A stretch of DNA of 64,000 bases from Paenibacillus turicensis (GTDB lineage: Bacteria > Bacillota > Bacilli > Paenibacillales > Paenibacillaceae), in the NCBI RefSeq assembly GCF_017873435.1, contig NZ_JAGGKG010000001.1:1-64000 (forward strand). The letters are read 5' to 3'. Both the position numbers and the translations under genes were made by a program. The first letter of the stretch is position 1; each line of letters starts with the position of its first letter. Of the stretch, positions 63,184-64,000 are shown piece by piece. The notes below the pieces were generated by a model that saw only the letters and a list, made by a program, of their open reading frames with translations, was not told where the DNA came from and ran no database searches.

Positions 63184-64000
63184 AACGCCCTCCCTCGACA
63201 TATCCCTGTATAACTCCGGACCATTCCAGCATAGAAATGACGCCGGGCATAAACCATAAAGGCATAGATGCTGTCATTGTACATATGGCATAGGTATCTC
63301 TCTGTGTTAAATCAATGCTTGTATTCATTCTTATAGCGGCTAACATTCGTGCTAGTCTCGATTCACTTTTTCCATTCAAAAACAATAGTATTCTTAAATG
63401 ATCCCGATAGGTCACCTTAGCCTTTAAATAGGCGCTAACCTCCACTTCTCCCTCATGACATAAAGTCAAAATATCCATTAATGCATGTTCAATTCCATAT
63501 AAAATCGCCATAGCTAAAATTAACAATGGGTGCTGTTTGTCTACACTTTTAACTAACCCCTCCATTGTCCGTATCGCAAGACGGAGTGTAAAAATTTCCC
63601 CAAAGGCAGCTGCTACATTCCCAATTGGATTATTAAAACCAAATAAAATATATTCCATCTCCTGCTTGTTAGGGGCAAAGCTATCACTATAGGCTTGTAA
63701 TGGACCCACCCCATTTCCTTTAAAAAGCCCCTCCAATACAGTGACATCAAAATGGGAATAATAACTGGCAATATACTCACTTTCAAAGCTGTTTTGAGAT
63801 ATAGAAGACATCACTTGCGCTAATGAACCATAAAACGAGTCCATGTTACCCATTGCATTTCTACCTTCTTGATATGGGTCGGTTTCTAAATTGTGATCAG
63901 TAGATTTTGTAGAAGATAAGTTGTTGTTAAATTCCTGAATGTGTTTATAGTATTTTTCAAGCTCATTAAACTTGTCCTGATTCTCCTTGAAGCTAGTCGT
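63149..64000 (-). CDS. TadG-like (DUF5702-type) protein, N-terminus outside window (partial)
   Basis: The frame is open from the stop at 63149 to the window edge; the 49 codons upstream of the first internal ATG (63853) contain no stop, so the true start lies beyond 64000. The visible part has no membrane segment, with LFGFNNPIGNVAAAFGEIF, RLAIRTMEGL and LLFLNGKSESRLARML. This pattern resembles the C-terminal half of DUF5702-type proteins in Bacillota Tad clusters. It precedes tadE-like and prepilin-peptidase genes, which supports that view. Confidence 0.65.
   Translation of the reverse strand, partial: TTSFKENQDKFNELEKYYKHIQEFNNNLSSTKSTDHNLETDPYQEGRNAMGNMDSFYGSLAQVMSSISQNSFESEYIASYYSHFDVTVLEGLFKGNGVGPLQAYSDSFAPNKQEMEYILFGFNNPIGNVAAAFGEIFTLRLAIRTMEGLVKSVDKQHPLLILAMAILYGIEHALMDILTLCHEGEVEVSAYLKAKVTYRDHLRILLFLNGKSESRLARMLAAIRMNTSIDLTQRDTYAICTMTASMPLWFMPGVISMLEWSGVIQGYVEGGRYAVVKQADFYY

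Noticed and set aside
1-64000. tRNA, rRNA and prophage genes
   Set aside because: I looked for tRNA-like cloverleafs, rRNA core sequences and phage structural or integrase genes and saw none.

Overview
The window looks like the chromosome of a low-GC, spore-forming-type Bacillota, most likely order Bacillales and probably a Paenibacillaceae-like lineage. The signs are A+T-rich DNA, strong GGAGG-type ribosome binding sites, several TTG and GTG starts, SLH-domain surface proteins, candidate Spo0A boxes and Gram-positive-type housekeeping genes. No rRNA, tRNA, CRISPR array, transposase or phage gene was seen. The genus is inference.

Minus-strand layout, left to right. 1-4.0 kb: a large partial secreted protein and an SLH-domain protein. 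4.2-4.9 kb: a degenerate ABC-type ATPase. 5.1-12.5 kb: effector module A, with a candidate immunity gene, a 1669-residue RHS toxin with a WXG100-like N-terminus, three WXG100-family proteins and an EspG-like helper. 12.6-16.6 kb: an EssC/YukB-type secretion ATPase of a type VII secretion system (T7SS). 16.7-28.3 kb: a Tad-pilus-like machine, with pilin-like proteins, a fused TadB/TadC, a TadA/CpaF ATPase with a membrane anchor, three MinD/CpaE-like proteins with damaged P-loops, a CpaB-like SAF protein and a membrane protein with a degenerate GGDEF domain. It runs in the same direction into essC. 28.7-34.2 kb: a two-component system with an ABC transporter. 34.3-35.0 kb: wreckage of an older RHS toxin/immunity pair. 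35.1-45.2 kb: effector module B, a diverged duplicate of A with a different toxin tip, and with a kinase-like protein, a YukD-like ubiquitin fold and a VWA protein inserted.

45.6-59.8 kb is a housekeeping island: lplA, a Cof-type HAD phosphatase, a second clpP, a sigma factor, a metallo-hydrolase, an amidase, a TetR regulator, yigZ, pgi, a beta-hydroxyacid dehydrogenase, tkt, purU and nfo. At 60.0-64.0 kb the secretion theme returns with a DUF6382-like/FHA protein, a prepilin peptidase, a TadE-like protein and a TadG-like (DUF5702-type) partial gene. These supply Tad parts missing from the left cluster.

The main proposal is that the Tad-like and T7SS-like genes form one composite export machine that delivers WXG100 proteins and RHS toxins. 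The supporting sequence facts are co-orientation with short gaps or overlaps, complementary gene content on the two sides of the island, duplicated effector modules with the same promoter and hairpin layout, and a shared F-x-x-x-D motif at the end of all six WXG100-like proteins and of both RHS N-terminal domains. A candidate Spo0A-type promoter in front of the Tad-like operon suggests expression in stationary phase or at the onset of sporulation.
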